The notes: generated by a model from the letters alone, not told the origin. Positions 44,341 to 54,251 are shown, counted from the first letter of the stretch. The stretch is 64,000 nucleotides of DNA from Flavobacteria bacterium MS024-3C (GCA_000173115.1 ABVW01000001.1:434001-498000), one strand, 5' to 3'. Numbers and translations: made by a program.

Positions 44341-44431
44341 ATAGTCATACTCCCTTCGCAAGAGGGTTTAAAAAAGCAACAAAAGACAACAGGCCTCACC
44401 GCTTTAACCAGACAATATAAACCGCTCAGAT

Positions 44432-45247
44432 ATGATCACTGTTCACGAACTTTCCAAGACCTATAAAGACCAAACGGTCTTAAACATCCCACATTTAGAC
44501 ATTCCAAAAGGTCAAAGTTTTGGCCTTGTAGGGAACAACGGAGCCGGTAAAACCACCTTCTTCAGTTTATTGTTAGACCTTATTCAGCCCAGCACAGGGC
44601 ATATAGATTCTCATGGTGTGGTGGTAAACACCTCTGAAGACTGGAAGCCTTTTACGGCAGCCTTTATTGACGAGAGTTTTTTGATTGGCTATTTAACCCC
44701 AGAAGAATATTTTTATTTTATTGGGGAACTCAGGGGCCAATCCAAGGCAGAGGTGTCTGATTTACTGTCTAATTTTGAAGATTTCTTTCATGGAGAGATC
44801 CTTGGGCAAAAGAAATACTTAAGGGACCTTTCTAAAGGGAACCAGAAAAAAGTGGGGATTGTAGCGACCTTTATAGGATCTCCAGAAGTGGTTATTTTAG
44901 ACGAGCCTTTTGCCAACCTAGATCCAACCACCCAAATTAGACTCAAAGGTATTATTAAAGATTTGGCAGCAAGCTCAGGCGTTACCGTATTGGTGTCTAG
45001 CCATGATCTAATGCATGTTACCGAGGTGTGTGAGCGTATTGTAGTCTTAGAAAAAGGACAAATAGTGAAGGATATTGTCACAGCGCCAGCGACTTTAAAA
45101 GAATTGGAAGCCTATTTCTCAGGTGCTGCACAGCGCCCAAACCTTGAAACAGAAAGTCCAGAATCTGTCCCTTCAGAAAATGCTCATTTGGAGGGAAGTA
45201 GTCCAGCAATAGCTACTGAGGGAGTCGCTGAAGAAGGAGAAAAATAA
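44432..45247 (+). CDS. ABC transporter ATP-binding protein
   Basis: The ATPase of an export-type ABC transporter, probably working with the DUF5687 permease 91 bases upstream. Walker A is GNNGAGKTT (34-42), the signature is LSKGNQKKVGI, and Walker B is VVILDEPFANLDP. After the ATPase core (about 230 residues) comes an acidic, low-complexity tail rich in Glu, Ser and Pro with no recognised domain. The gap before it holds a weak CCCTT...AAGAGGG hairpin. Confidence 0.94.
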   Translation: MITVHELSKTYKDQTVLNIPHLDIPKGQSFGLVGNNGAGKTTFFSLLLDLIQPSTGHIDSHGVVVNTSEDWKPFTAAFIDESFLIGYLTPEEYFYFIGELRGQSKAEVSDLLSNFEDFFHGEILGQKKYLRDLSKGNQKKVGIVATFIGSPEVVILDEPFANLDPTTQIRLKGIIKDLAASSGVTVLVSSHDLMHVTEVCERIVVLEKGQIVKDIVTAPATLKELEAYFSGAAQRPNLETESPESVPSENAHLEGSSPAIATEGVAEEGEK

Positions 45248-45287
45248 TTTTAGGCCCATACATACCAAAACACCGCTTTTTTAGTTT

Positions 45288-45295
45288 TAGGTTTG
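45288..45295 (+). promoter_or_regulatory. -7 promoter element of porW
   Basis: TAGGTTTG, exact TAnnTTTG match, 10 bases before the ATG; the message would have a very short leader. Confidence 0.55.
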
Positions 45296-45305
45296 TACCT
45301 GCCTT

Positions 45306-48014
45306 ATGAAAACCCAATCCGTTCATATAGAGACCTCTGTTTCTGAAGGAAACCATATCGTTGCTTTTTATAGGCGGCTGTATCGCTATGGGTTTTTGTG
45401 TTTTTTTACCTTGTTATTCTGCGGATGTTCCACTAAAAAAGACCGTTTCATCAATAGAGAATGGCACGCCCTGAATAGCAAATTCAATGTGGTTTTTAAT
45501 GGAGAAATGGCGTTTCAGCAAGCCTGGGACGGGCTTCAGGACGGTTATCAGGAAAATTTTTGGGAACCCCTCCCCATAGAGCGATTTACCCCCAAATACA
45601 CCAACCAACCAGCCTCAGTTAATGTCCAAAGCCCCTTTGCACTTGCCGAGCAGAAAGCCGCCAAGGCCATAGCCAAACACGATATGGTCATTAAAGGCGA
45701 AGAGAAAAACGATCAAATGGTTGCGGCTTACGCACTTTTAGGCAGGGCCAGGTATTACGACCAACGCTTTGTGCCCGCCTTGGAAGCCTTTAATTATATT
45801 ATTAGGCGGTATCCGGCCAGTAATAAGCTCAACGAAGTGAGGGTGTGGAAAGAGAAAACTAACCTCAGGCTAGGCAATGAGGCCATAGCGCTGGAAAATA
45901 TTAATAGGCTTTTAAAATACCGAAAATTAAAAGGCCAAATTTTGGCCGATGCCTATGCCACAAGAGCCCAAGCGCACTTAGACTTACAACAGATAGATTC
46001 TGCCAGCTGGGACCTGAAAAGAGCCCAAGCTTTTAGTAAAAAGCCCTTAAAAAAAGCCAGATACGGCTACCTCTTGGGGCAATTGTATCAGGCACAACAA
46101 AAAGAAGACTCTGCCCTGTGGGCCTATGAAAAAGTAGTGTCACTCAACCGTAGAATTTCGCCCATATTCTTGGTGCAATCCAAGCTCCAGATTTTGTTTT
46201 TAAAGGCCAAGGCAGGCAATACAGATAAGGAAGCTATTGGTGCCTTGACCAATATGGAGGACAACTGGGAATACGAAAGTTTTTTAGACCGTATTTACTT
46301 TGAAAAAAGCCAATTGTTAAAAGCCAGAAACAGGGATTCTCTGGCAGTAGTTTATGCCAATAAGTCGCTGCGAGCTACCCGCCAAGATGCTAAGAGAAAT
46401 GCAGAGAACTACCGACTTATCGCTGAGGTGAATTTCAATCAAGACCGTTTTGAAACAGCGGGTTTTTACTATGACTCCCTGTCTCAAAACCTCTCAGAAA
46501 GTAGCATTGACTATTATAGAACCGTCAAAAAGCTATCAGGCATTGAAGATTTGGTGTATTACGAAAAGCAAATTAGGGATTCTGACAGTTTGTTAAAACT
46601 CGCTACCTTGTCTCCAGTGGACCAAAAGGCTTTTGTTCAAAATATCATTAACACCGCCAAACGCAAAGATTCATTGTTGCAGCTAGACTATTTATCTCAA
46701 CAAAATAATGGACTTGAATCGGGTTTAGCGAGGCCCTACAAATCCAATAAAAACACAAACAATTCAGCCTCCAACAGCAACACAACCAATTCAGCCACCA
46801 AAGATATGGGCAGGCCATCGATTTTTTATTTTTACAATGCCACCAGCTTGTCCAGAGGGAAGCAAGTGTTTGAACAGCAGTGGGGAGACCGTGGCTTGGC
46901 AGACAATTGGCGTTGGATCATTAGCCCAAAAACCATGGCGGCGAATACCGCTCCTCAAGTGCCAGATAAAGGCAGTTTAGATAAGGCAAACAAAGGGTTA
47001 CTCACGGAGACTTCTGCTCCAAAACCCCTTAAGACAGCAGAAGAATGGGCCGCATTAGAAGCGACTTATTTGGACGGTATTCCCAAGGAAAATCAAGCCA
47101 TTGATGCCTTAAATACGCTCTGGGAAGAAGGGAATTATCAGTCGGGTAAATTGTACCTAGACTTTTTTAAAAGACCAGATCTTGCAGCGGACCGCTGGGG
47201 TACTTTGGTAGACAAACCCGCTACGCCAAAAATCCTAGTCCCCACCCTCTACGCCCTTTATATGCTTTACAGTGAAGCGGGAAACATAAACGCTGCAGTG
47301 TTGCGGGACAGGATTATTAGAAACCATCCAGACTCTGATTACGCCAAAGTGTTGCTCAACCCATCTTTAGGCACCCAAAAAGAGGCTGAATTTAACACCC
47401 GATACACGGACTTGTTGGCTTCTTTTGAAACACAAGACTTCAGCAAGGTGCTTCAAGAGAGTACGCAGTGGCTGTCTGAGTTATTAGAAGATCCTAAGGG
47501 GGCACCCATTGCCTTGGTTCAAGCAAATACCATCGGGCGCCTGTATGGCCTTTCGGCCTACAAGAGCGCCCTAAAGGATTTACAGGAAAAATATTCTAAG
47601 ACCCCTGTGGCCATACAGGCCCAAAATAGTTTGGATCATTTTGAAGCCGCACCCCCCAATGCACGCTTTGACCAATTGCCTAAAGCAGACAGACATTATG
47701 TGGCCTTACTGCACGAAAGTCCTTATGATTCCTTGGCCTGGACCACCTACCAAAAAGATTTTGAGTCGTTGTTTCCCACACTTTCCTTGAGTAGAGAAGT
47801 GTTTTCGCCAGGAAAAACATTTTACGTAATCACCAAAATAAAAGACAAGGCAGCCGCTTTAGGCTTGGCCAAACACCCCTATTTTAAAACCAAAGCGTTA
47901 AAAAACCAGGAGATTTTTGTAGTTTTAGGATCTCACTATAAAATTTTACAGCTCTATAAAAACATTGCAGGCTATCGCAAGTATTTAATGGAGTCTTTAG
48001 ATACAGATCAATAG
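45306..48014 (+). CDS. porW: Type IX secretion/gliding lipoprotein PorW (SprE)
   Basis: A 902-residue outer-membrane-associated lipoprotein of the PorW/SprE family, needed in relatives for type IX protein secretion and gliding. A long basic N-terminus precedes a hydrophobic core with lipobox FCGC (Cys41). The characteristic start of the mature protein (CSTKKDRFINREWHALNSKF...FNGEMAFQQAWD) and ENFWEPLPIERF match SprE. The body consists of many degenerate tetratricopeptide-like helices, with a Ser/Asn/Thr-rich linker at about 475-500. No other type IX genes lie in the window. Confidence 0.92.
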   Translation: MKTQSVHIETSVSEGNHIVAFYRRLYRYGFLCFFTLLFCGCSTKKDRFINREWHALNSKFNVVFNGEMAFQQAWDGLQDGYQENFWEPLPIERFTPKYTNQPASVNVQSPFALAEQKAAKAIAKHDMVIKGEEKNDQMVAAYALLGRARYYDQRFVPALEAFNYIIRRYPASNKLNEVRVWKEKTNLRLGNEAIALENINRLLKYRKLKGQILADAYATRAQAHLDLQQIDSASWDLKRAQAFSKKPLKKARYGYLLGQLYQAQQKEDSALWAYEKVVSLNRRISPIFLVQSKLQILFLKAKAGNTDKEAIGALTNMEDNWEYESFLDRIYFEKSQLLKARNRDSLAVVYANKSLRATRQDAKRNAENYRLIAEVNFNQDRFETAGFYYDSLSQNLSESSIDYYRTVKKLSGIEDLVYYEKQIRDSDSLLKLATLSPVDQKAFVQNIINTAKRKDSLLQLDYLSQQNNGLESGLARPYKSNKNTNNSASNSNTTNSATKDMGRPSIFYFYNATSLSRGKQVFEQQWGDRGLADNWRWIISPKTMAANTAPQVPDKGSLDKANKGLLTETSAPKPLKTAEEWAALEATYLDGIPKENQAIDALNTLWEEGNYQSGKLYLDFFKRPDLAADRWGTLVDKPATPKILVPTLYALYMLYSEAGNINAAVLRDRIIRNHPDSDYAKVLLNPSLGTQKEAEFNTRYTDLLASFETQDFSKVLQESTQWLSELLEDPKGAPIALVQANTIGRLYGLSAYKSALKDLQEKYSKTPVAIQAQNSLDHFEAAPPNARFDQLPKADRHYVALLHESPYDSLAWTTYQKDFESLFPTLSLSREVFSPGKTFYVITKIKDKAAALGLAKHPYFKTKALKNQEIFVVLGSHYKILQLYKNIAGYRKYLMESLDTDQ

Positions 48015-48039
48015 GGAGGGTATTAAAGAAAAAAAAGCC

Positions 48040-48462
48040 ATGTTTTCAGAAAATAAAAAAGGGCAAGATCAGGGCAGCCAACCCAATAGAATAGAAGCCA
48101 ACACCCATATTAAAGGAGATATTTCTTCTCAAGCAGACTTTAGAATAGACGGTGTGTTAGAGGGAAACCTGAGTACTACAGGAAAAGTAGTTATTGGCGC
48201 TTCAGGAAAAATTACTGGAAATGTCTCTTGTGTTCAGGCAGACATTGCTGGAGGTTTTGAAGGAGAATTAGAAGTCTCTGAATTGTTGAATTTACAAGAA
48301 ACCGCTAAAATAGAAGGCCAGATTTATACGCAAAAACTAGCCATAAGCCCAGGCGCAGTGTTTAATGCCAAGTGTAGCATGAGGCCTAAAGGGGTGTCTG
48401 CACTACATCCAGATGCAAAAACGGCAGAACAATCTGGGTCTTCCATGGCCAATAACGGCTAA
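48040..48462 (+). CDS. Bactofilin (polymer-forming cytoskeletal protein)
   Basis: A 140-residue self-polymerising protein of the bactofilin family. A disordered N-terminus is followed by the beta-helix repeats: ANTHIKGDISSQADFRIDG, GNLSTTGKVVIGASGKITG, NVSCVQADIAGGFEGELEV, then the LNLQETAKIEGQIYTQKL block. Bactofilins form membrane-associated filaments that position envelope machines. It lies between porW and atpZ on the same strand, with a 25-base gap to porW. Confidence 0.93.
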   Translation: MFSENKKGQDQGSQPNRIEANTHIKGDISSQADFRIDGVLEGNLSTTGKVVIGASGKITGNVSCVQADIAGGFEGELEVSELLNLQETAKIEGQIYTQKLAISPGAVFNAKCSMRPKGVSALHPDAKTAEQSGSSMANNG

Positions 48463-48506
48463 GTTACCCTGGTGAAAATTAATAAGACACCCTTATAAAC
48501 CGCCCC

Positions 48507-48722
48507 ATGTCTCCAGAAAAAAAACCCAATGACAACCCATTAAAGGCCTTGGCAAAAGTGTCAGGAATGGGTATTCAGATGGGTTTGACCATTTATGGGG
48601 GAAACTTATTGGGCCGTTGGTTGGATCAAAAAATGCAATGGAGTTTTTTAGAAATAAGCCTCACTTTGTTGTCTATAGCGCTAGCCATTTACGCCATGAT
48701 CAAACAAGCCAAAGCCCAATAA
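48507..48722 (+). CDS. atpZ: AtpZ/AtpI-like ATP synthase accessory protein
   Basis: A 71-residue protein with two membrane helices, matching the AtpZ/AtpI family encoded at the start of ATP synthase operons and thought to aid assembly of the c-ring or Mg/Ca uptake. The helices are at about 25-43 and 47-65, with the linking motif GNLLGRWLDQKM. It begins the atp gene run here, followed by the second small membrane protein gene and atpB. Confidence 0.88.
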   Translation: MSPEKKPNDNPLKALAKVSGMGIQMGLTIYGGNLLGRWLDQKMQWSFLEISLTLLSIALAIYAMIKQAKAQ

Positions 48723-48734
48723 AGTGTTGTCCAA

Positions 48735-48804
48735 AGCTGTAAATACCGCCAAAACATTAGGCCACTGCAGCAGCACGCTACACCCACTACAATTATTTAC
48801 AGCT
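48735..48804. repeat. 11-bp inverted repeat in the atpZ downstream gap
   Basis: AGCTGTAAATA (48735-48745) and TATTTACAGCT (48794-48804) are perfect inverted copies 48 bases apart. CTGTAAATA recurs at 49119-49127 just upstream of the atpB -33 element, and AGCTGTAAA at 50333-50341 between atpB and atpE. They could be RNA structure or protein-binding sites, or chance. Confidence 0.4.
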
Positions 48805-48811
48805 ATATTTC

Positions 48812-49111
48812 ATGAACCAGCTACTCCTTGAAGAACACCTATATTTTAACCTTATAGCCAGTACAGTGGTTGTAGGGATATGTTATTTGCTTTCTAAAAA
48901 CTCCAAAACCAAAGACTATGTGGGTTTTTTGTACCTGTTTGGGATCCCGTTAAAAGGGGTGTTTTTTTACAAATCATTTCCTTTCTTATTTTTAGAGGGG
49001 CTCTCCCTTAGCCTTCAAGAAAAAGCCAATATTCTTTTTCCTGTTTTGTTTTTTTTAGCGGCAGAGGTTTTATTTCTTTCCAAAATGCTCAAGCAATCCC
49101 CTCCTTCATAG
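48812..49111 (+). CDS. Small membrane protein in the atpI position (DUF6168-like)
   Basis: A 99-residue protein with three hydrophobic helices (about 10-28, 38-55 and 70-90). It sits between atpZ and atpB, where other bacteria carry AtpI, and I believe it belongs to Flavobacteria family DUF6168. No motif gives a function; a role in ATP synthase assembly is inferred only from position. Confidence 0.7.
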   Translation: MNQLLLEEHLYFNLIASTVVVGICYLLSKNSKTKDYVGFLYLFGIPLKGVFFYKSFPFLFLEGLSLSLQEKANILFPVLFFLAAEVLFLSKMLKQSPPS

Positions 49112-49152
49112 ATTTAATCTGTAAATAGGGTTTGTTTTTTATAGAATATGCT

Positions 49153-49160
49153 TACATTTG
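49153..49160 (+). promoter_or_regulatory. Promoter of atpB-atpG
   Basis: TACATTTG is an exact -7 element and TTTG at 49131-49134, 18 bases upstream, is a good -33 element, giving one of the best promoters in the window. It sets the atpB start at the ATG 49195. Confidence 0.75.
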
Positions 49161-49194
49161 CGCAAAATTTTTTAGCGTCTATTTTTATATTTTC

Positions 49195-50316
49195 ATGAAG
49201 AATAAAGCCACAAAATACCGCCACATCTTTGCCATATTGGTATTAGCGTTCTTGACTACTTTTGTTTCGTATGCCAATACAGACCCACAAGAGGGAGGGA
49301 TTGTTGACACTAAAAGTGAGGTGGAAGCATATATTTTACACCACATTAAAGATTCTCATGATTTTAGCCTTTTTTCATATTCAGATAGCGAAGGGGAAAG
49401 ACACCACTTTGGTTTTCCATTACCGGTCATTGTAAAAACAAGCCAGGGAATAGTCACTTTCATGTCTTCTGCTTTCCATCATGACGACAACGGGCATGTA
49501 CTGGTTGAAAAAGAGGGACTAAACTTAGTAAAACTTCACGGCAAAATATACGAATTATCTCAAGGGGCTCAGGAAGTTGCTTTTGATGAAGCGCACCACC
49601 CAATAAACGCCACACAGACCCTAGACCTTTCCATCACCAAAAGTGTTATGGGAATTTTAATGATAGGATTGTTGTTGTTGTTGGCTTTTTCTTCTTTGGC
49701 AAGACAGTACAGAACAAAACAAGTACCTACAGGTTTTGGTAGGGTATTAGAGCCATTGGTGATTTATGTAAGAGATGAAATTGCCAGACCGAATATTGGT
49801 GAGAAAAAATATAGAAAGTTTACAGGATACCTATTGACAGTGTTCTTTTTCATCTGGAGTTTAAACTTAGTGGGGCTAACCCCTTTAGGGTTTAATGTTA
49901 CGGGCCAATTGGCTGTGACTGCTGCTTTAGCGGTATTGACCTTAGTGATTTACACCGCGAGCGGGAACAAAGATTATTGGCTTCATATATTATGGATGCC
50001 AGGGGTGCCTTATTTGCTAAGACCTGTTTTGGCTATTATTGAATTGGCTGGGGCCTTAGTGATTAAACCTTTTTCTTTGTTGGTGCGTTTGTTTGCCAAC
50101 ATTTCTGCAGGACACATTGTGGTGATGAGTTTAATTGCTATTATGTTTACCCTAAGAGAAACATTAGGTGTTGTAGGGGCTACCTCTTTGTCTTTTGTCT
50201 TGTCTTTTTTCATCACATTAATAGAAGTGCTAGTAGCCTTCTTACAAGCCTATATTTTTACCATGCTCTCTGCTCTTTTTATTGGAATGGCAGTAGCAGA
50301 ACACGACCATCATTAA
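49195..50316 (+). CDS. atpB: ATP synthase subunit a
   Basis: Membrane stator subunit carrying the proton half-channels. The 373-residue form is long, because an N-terminal signal-like helix and a His/Asp-rich extracytoplasmic stretch precede the usual core, as in other Bacteroidetes. The essential Arg lies in SLLVRLFANISAGHIVVM; GYLLTVFFFIWSLNLVGLTP and the C-terminal VLVAFLQAYIFTMLSALFIG helix are typical. An in-frame ATG at 49132 lies within the promoter region, so 49195 is used. Subunits c, b, delta, alpha and gamma follow. Confidence 0.95.
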   Translation: MKNKATKYRHIFAILVLAFLTTFVSYANTDPQEGGIVDTKSEVEAYILHHIKDSHDFSLFSYSDSEGERHHFGFPLPVIVKTSQGIVTFMSSAFHHDDNGHVLVEKEGLNLVKLHGKIYELSQGAQEVAFDEAHHPINATQTLDLSITKSVMGILMIGLLLLLAFSSLARQYRTKQVPTGFGRVLEPLVIYVRDEIARPNIGEKKYRKFTGYLLTVFFFIWSLNLVGLTPLGFNVTGQLAVTAALAVLTLVIYTASGNKDYWLHILWMPGVPYLLRPVLAIIELAGALVIKPFSLLVRLFANISAGHIVVMSLIAIMFTLRETLGVVGATSLSFVLSFFITLIEVLVAFLQAYIFTMLSALFIGMAVAEHDHH

Positions 50317-50360
50317 TCAAAACAAAAACGAAAGCTGTAAAAAGCGTTTTTTTAATTTAA

Positions 50361-50564
<204 letters not shown>

Positions 50565-50583
50565 GAACTTTTGAAAAAGATTT

Positions 50584-50620
50584 CACGCGCTGCGGCGATT
50601 GGCCGTAGCGGGTGTTTTTT
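50584..50620 (+). terminator. Intra-operon hairpin between atpE and atpF
   Basis: CACGCGCTGCGGC and GCCGTAGCGGGTG pair at 12 of 13 positions around a 5-base loop and are followed by T6, the form of a Rho-independent terminator. As the atp genes must be read through, it probably ends only some transcripts, which would favour the c subunit. Confidence 0.75.
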
Positions 50621-50646
50621 AAATTAAAAAAAGCAAACCCTTTTTT

Positions 50647-51147
50647 ATGGAAACTTTATTAAACGATTTTTCACCAGGCCTATTTTTAGTGTCTTCTATC
50701 TTATTGATAGCCCTTATTTTACTGATGGTAAAATTTGCATGGAAACCTATTCTTGACGCTTTACAAGAACGTGAAGAAGGTATTCAAAATGCACTAGATA
50801 GTGCTGCACAGGCTAAAAAAGACATGGAAAGCTTAACGGCAAATAACGATCAGTTATTAAAAGAAGCTAGAGCAGAAAGAGAAGCCATGCTTAAAGAAGC
50901 CCGTGAATTAAAAGAAAAAATGATTTCTGACGCTAAGGAATTGGCTAAATCGGAAGGAGATAAAATGCTACAACAAGCGCAAGAAGCTATTGAATCTGAA
51001 AAGAAAGCGGCTGTGGCAGACATTAAGAAGCAAGTAGCTACTTTATCTGTGGCCATTGCTGAGAAAGTAATCAAAAGTGAATTATCTAACGGAGACAAGC
51101 AGCAGAAATTAGTTTCTGACGCCCTCGGTGATATGAAATTAAACTAG
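50647..51147 (+). CDS. atpF: ATP synthase subunit b
   Basis: Peripheral stalk subunit of 166 residues: one N-terminal membrane helix (about 10-30) followed by a long charged, Ala-rich coiled coil (FAWKPILDALQEREEGIQNAL...) that joins F0 to F1. The C-terminal part (VAIAEKVIKSELSNGDKQQKLVSDAL) contacts the delta subunit. It follows the intra-operon hairpin. Confidence 0.95.
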   Translation: METLLNDFSPGLFLVSSILLIALILLMVKFAWKPILDALQEREEGIQNALDSAAQAKKDMESLTANNDQLLKEARAEREAMLKEARELKEKMISDAKELAKSEGDKMLQQAQEAIESEKKAAVADIKKQVATLSVAIAEKVIKSELSNGDKQQKLVSDALGDMKLN

Positions 51148-51151
51148 CATT

Positions 51152-51688
51152 ATGACCAACTCTAGAGCTGCCATTCGTTACGCAAAAGCTTTGTTGCAAC
51201 AAGCCCAAGAGACCAATGTCTTAGAAGCGGTTGCTGCAGACATGCAAGAGATGGCTACTATTATTGGAGGCAATGAAGATTTTAAATCTTTTCTAGCCAA
51301 CCCTACATTGACTGCGACTCAAAAGCAAGCAGGATTTGAAGCGGTATTTACGGCAGTACAGCCACTGGTTGCCCATACTTTTAAGGCATTATTAGACAAC
51401 AAACGCTCGGGACTTACCTTGGCGGTTGCTGTAGCTTTTACAGACTTATATGAGCAGGCTCAAGGAAAGGCCAATGCAGTAGTGACGTCGGCTGTAGCGT
51501 TAAGCGAAAGCCTAGAAAAAGAAATTAAAGAGAAGGTAGCCAAATTAATCAATAAGGAGGTGACCATTACCAATCTAGTAGACCCAAGCCTTTTAGGTGG
51601 GTTTATCCTTAGAGTGGGAGATTTACAATACAACGCAAGTGTTGCTGCTCAATTGCAGCAGTTAGAAAGAGAATTTACAAATATCTAG
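51152..51688 (+). CDS. atpH: ATP synthase subunit delta
   Basis: Connects the peripheral stalk to the alpha3beta3 head. The 178-residue protein has the N-terminal RAAIRYAKALLQQAQE helix and the C-terminal signature VTNLVDPSLLGGFILRVGD. It starts 4 bases after atpF and ends 3 bases before atpA. Confidence 0.95.
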   Translation: MTNSRAAIRYAKALLQQAQETNVLEAVAADMQEMATIIGGNEDFKSFLANPTLTATQKQAGFEAVFTAVQPLVAHTFKALLDNKRSGLTLAVAVAFTDLYEQAQGKANAVVTSAVALSESLEKEIKEKVAKLINKEVTITNLVDPSLLGGFILRVGDLQYNASVAAQLQQLEREFTNI

Positions 51689-51691
51689 GAC

Positions 51692-53266
51692 ATGGCAGGA
51701 GTAAAAGCCGCAGAAGTATCTGCAATTTTAAAAGATCAATTAGCAGGATTTAATGCACAAGCCTCTTTGAATGAGGTGGGCACTGTATTACAAGTAGGTG
51801 ATGGTATTGCCCGCGTATACGGTTTGTCTAATGTGCAGTATGGAGAATTGGTGGAATTCGACGGGGGTGTACAAGGGATTGTATTGAACCTTGAAGAAGA
51901 CCATGTAGGGGTGGTATTATTAAGCCCATCTAGAGATATTAGAGAGGGAACTACTGTTAAACGTACCGAGCGTATTGCTTCTATTAATGTAGGAGAAGGT
52001 ATTGTAGGACGTGTGGTAGACACCTTGGGAAAACCCATAGACGGTAAAGGTCCTATTGAAGGAACGGTATACGAAATGCCATTGGAGCGTAAGGCACCAG
52101 GTGTTATTTTCCGTCAGCCAGTAACGGAACCATTACAGACCGGAATTAAAGCGATTGACGCTATGATTCCAGTAGGTAGAGGACAACGTGAATTGGTGAT
52201 TGGTGACCGTCAGACCGGTAAGACTACGGTTTGTATTGACACCATCTTAAATCAAAAAGAATTTTATGACGCTGGTGAGCCAGTGTACTGTATCTATGTG
52301 GCCATTGGTCAAAAAGCATCTACAGTAGCTGCCATTGCGCAGACATTAGAAGATAAAGGGGCTTTGGCTTACACTACTATTGTAGCAGCCAATGCGTCTG
52401 ATCCTGCACCAATGCAAGTATACGCTCCATTTGCGGGCGCTGCTATTGGAGAGTATTTCAGAGACACCGGTAGACCGGCTTTAATTATATACGACGACCT
52501 TTCTAAGCAAGCTGTTGCGTATCGTGAGGTGTCTTTATTGTTAAGACGTCCACCGGGACGTGAGGCATACCCTGGAGATGTATTCTTCTTGCACTCAAGA
52601 TTGTTAGAGCGTGCGGCTAAGGTCATTGCAGATGACGCCATTGCAAAAGACATGAACGATTTGCCAGATTCTTTAAAGCCTATCGTTAAAGGAGGTGGTT
52701 CACTAACGGCATTGCCAATTATTGAAACCCAGGCGGGAGACGTTTCTGCCTATATTCCTACCAACGTAATTTCTATTACGGATGGTCAGATATTTTTGGA
52801 GCAAGATTTATTTAACCAAGGGGTTCGTCCTGCTATTAACGTAGGTATCTCGGTATCTAGGGTAGGGGGTAACGCTCAGATTAAATCTATGAAAAAAGTA
52901 GCAGGTACGCTTAAGTTGGACCAGGCGCAGTTTAGAGAATTAGAGGCATTTGCTAAATTCGGTTCTGACCTAGATGCGGCTACTTTAAACGTGATTGAAA
53001 AAGGACGTAGAAACGTAGAGATTTTAAAGCAGGCTCAAAATGACCCTTTCACTGTAGAGGATCAGGTAGCGATTATTTATGCAGGATCTAAAAACCTTTT
53101 AAAGAAGGTACCTGTAGACCAAATCAAAGCTTTTGAAACAGCCTATATTGAGTATTTAAATGCGAAACACAGGGATGTGTTAGACCAATTAAAAGCAGGA
53201 AAATTAACAGATGAGGTGACAGACACGCTTGCAGCGGTTTGTGAGGAATTATCTGCTAAATACTAA
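51692..53266 (+). CDS. atpA: ATP synthase subunit alpha
   Basis: Non-catalytic nucleotide-binding subunit of F1, 524 residues. The P-loop GDRQTGKTT is at 171-179, with [10 protein letters not shown] near the N-terminus, [33 protein letters not shown] and the ATPase alpha/beta signature [14 protein letters not shown]. Normal length and order within the operon. The partner beta subunit is not in the window. Confidence 0.98.
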   Translation: MAGVKAAEVSAILKDQLAGFNAQASLNEVGTVLQVGDGIARVYGLSNVQYGELVEFDGGVQGIVLNLEEDHVGVVLLSPSRDIREGTTVKRTERIASINVGEGIVGRVVDTLGKPIDGKGPIEGTVYEMPLERKAPGVIFRQPVTEPLQTGIKAIDAMIPVGRGQRELVIGDRQTGKTTVCIDTILNQKEFYDAGEPVYCIYVAIGQKASTVAAIAQTLEDKGALAYTTIVAANASDPAPMQVYAPFAGAAIGEYFRDTGRPALIIYDDLSKQAVAYREVSLLLRRPPGREAYPGDVFFLHSRLLERAAKVIADDAIAKDMNDLPDSLKPIVKGGGSLTALPIIETQAGDVSAYIPTNVISITDGQIFLEQDLFNQGVRPAINVGISVSRVGGNAQIKSMKKVAGTLKLDQAQFRELEAFAKFGSDLDAATLNVIEKGRRNVEILKQAQNDPFTVEDQVAIIYAGSKNLLKKVPVDQIKAFETAYIEYLNAKHRDVLDQLKAGKLTDEVTDTLAAVCEELSAKY

Positions 53267-53288
53267 GCCAAACTAAGGAAAACCAGAC

Positions 53289-54146
53289 ATGGCAAACTTA
53301 AAAGAAATACGTAATAGAATAGCCTCAGTATCTTCTACCATGCAGATCACTTCTGCCATGAAGATGGTGTCTGCGGCGAAGCTAAAAAAAGCACAAGATG
53401 CTATTACGGCCATGCGTCCTTACTCAGACACCCTTACAGATTTATTACAGTCTTTGAGTGGTAGTATTGAAAGTTCAGACGCAAGCAAGTATGCAGCCGT
53501 TCGTGGGGAAGACAAAATCCTATTGGTGGCTATTACTTCTAACCGTGGTCTTTGTGGTGCTTTTAACACCAACGTCATTAAACAAGCACAGTCCTTAGCC
53601 AAAGGTGCCTACGCTGGAAAAGCAGTTTCTGTGATGGCAGTGGGCAAAAAATCTGCAGACATATTGGGGAAAGATTTTCCTTTGGTGTCCAACGAAAGCG
53701 CCATTTACGAGGACCTTACTTTCGCTAACGTCAGTGAGATTGCAGACCGTTTAATGGAAGATTTTGCTACGGAGAAGTTCGACAAAATTGTTTTGATCTA
53801 CAATAAATTTAAAAACGCAGCAACACAAATAGTTACAACAGAACAATTTTTGCCGATTGTCCCTGTGGTTGGCGCTGCGGCAGAATCTGATTATATTTTT
53901 GAACCTGGAAAGGCTGAAATTGTGAGTGAATTGGTGCCAAAAGCATTAAAAACGCAGCTTTTCAAAGGAATAAGAGATTCTTTTGCCTCTGAGCACGGCG
54001 CTAGAATGACCGCCATGCACAAGGCTACGGACAACGCTACAGACCTTAGAGATCAATTGAAATTAACGTACAATAAAGCACGTCAGGCAGCTATTACCAA
54101 TGAGATCTTAGAGATTGTTGGGGGCGCAGAGGCTTTAAACGATTAA
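53289..54146 (+). CDS. atpG: ATP synthase subunit gamma
   Basis: Central rotating shaft of F1, 285 residues. The N-terminal coiled coil NLKEIRNRIASVSSTMQITSAMKMVSAAKL, the ITSNRGLCGAFN motif and the C-terminal MHKATDNATDLRDQLKLTYNKARQAAITNEI helix are diagnostic. It is the last gene of the operon here, followed by a terminator; atpD and atpC are absent, as is usual in Flavobacteria where they form a separate operon. Confidence 0.97.
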   Translation: MANLKEIRNRIASVSSTMQITSAMKMVSAAKLKKAQDAITAMRPYSDTLTDLLQSLSGSIESSDASKYAAVRGEDKILLVAITSNRGLCGAFNTNVIKQAQSLAKGAYAGKAVSVMAVGKKSADILGKDFPLVSNESAIYEDLTFANVSEIADRLMEDFATEKFDKIVLIYNKFKNAATQIVTTEQFLPIVPVVGAAAESDYIFEPGKAEIVSELVPKALKTQLFKGIRDSFASEHGARMTAMHKATDNATDLRDQLKLTYNKARQAAITNEILEIVGGAEALND

Positions 54147-54207
54147 ATTTTTTACCCCGTCTTAAACACTTTTTTTACAGGGTATTAGCGATAAATAATA
54201 CACAAAT

Positions 54208-54232
54208 AAACCCCAGCTTGCTGGGGTTTTTG
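54208..54232 (+). terminator. Terminator of the atp operon
   Basis: AAACCCCAGC and GCTGGGGTTT form a 10-bp stem with a 2-base loop followed by T5-G. It follows atpG by about 60 bases. Confidence 0.9.
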
Positions 54233-54251
54233 TATTTTTAAACCCAACGAT

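Noticed and set aside
53289-54232. ATP synthase operon truncated by deletion
   Set aside because: atpD and atpC are usually in a separate operon in Flavobacteria, and a normal terminator follows atpG.
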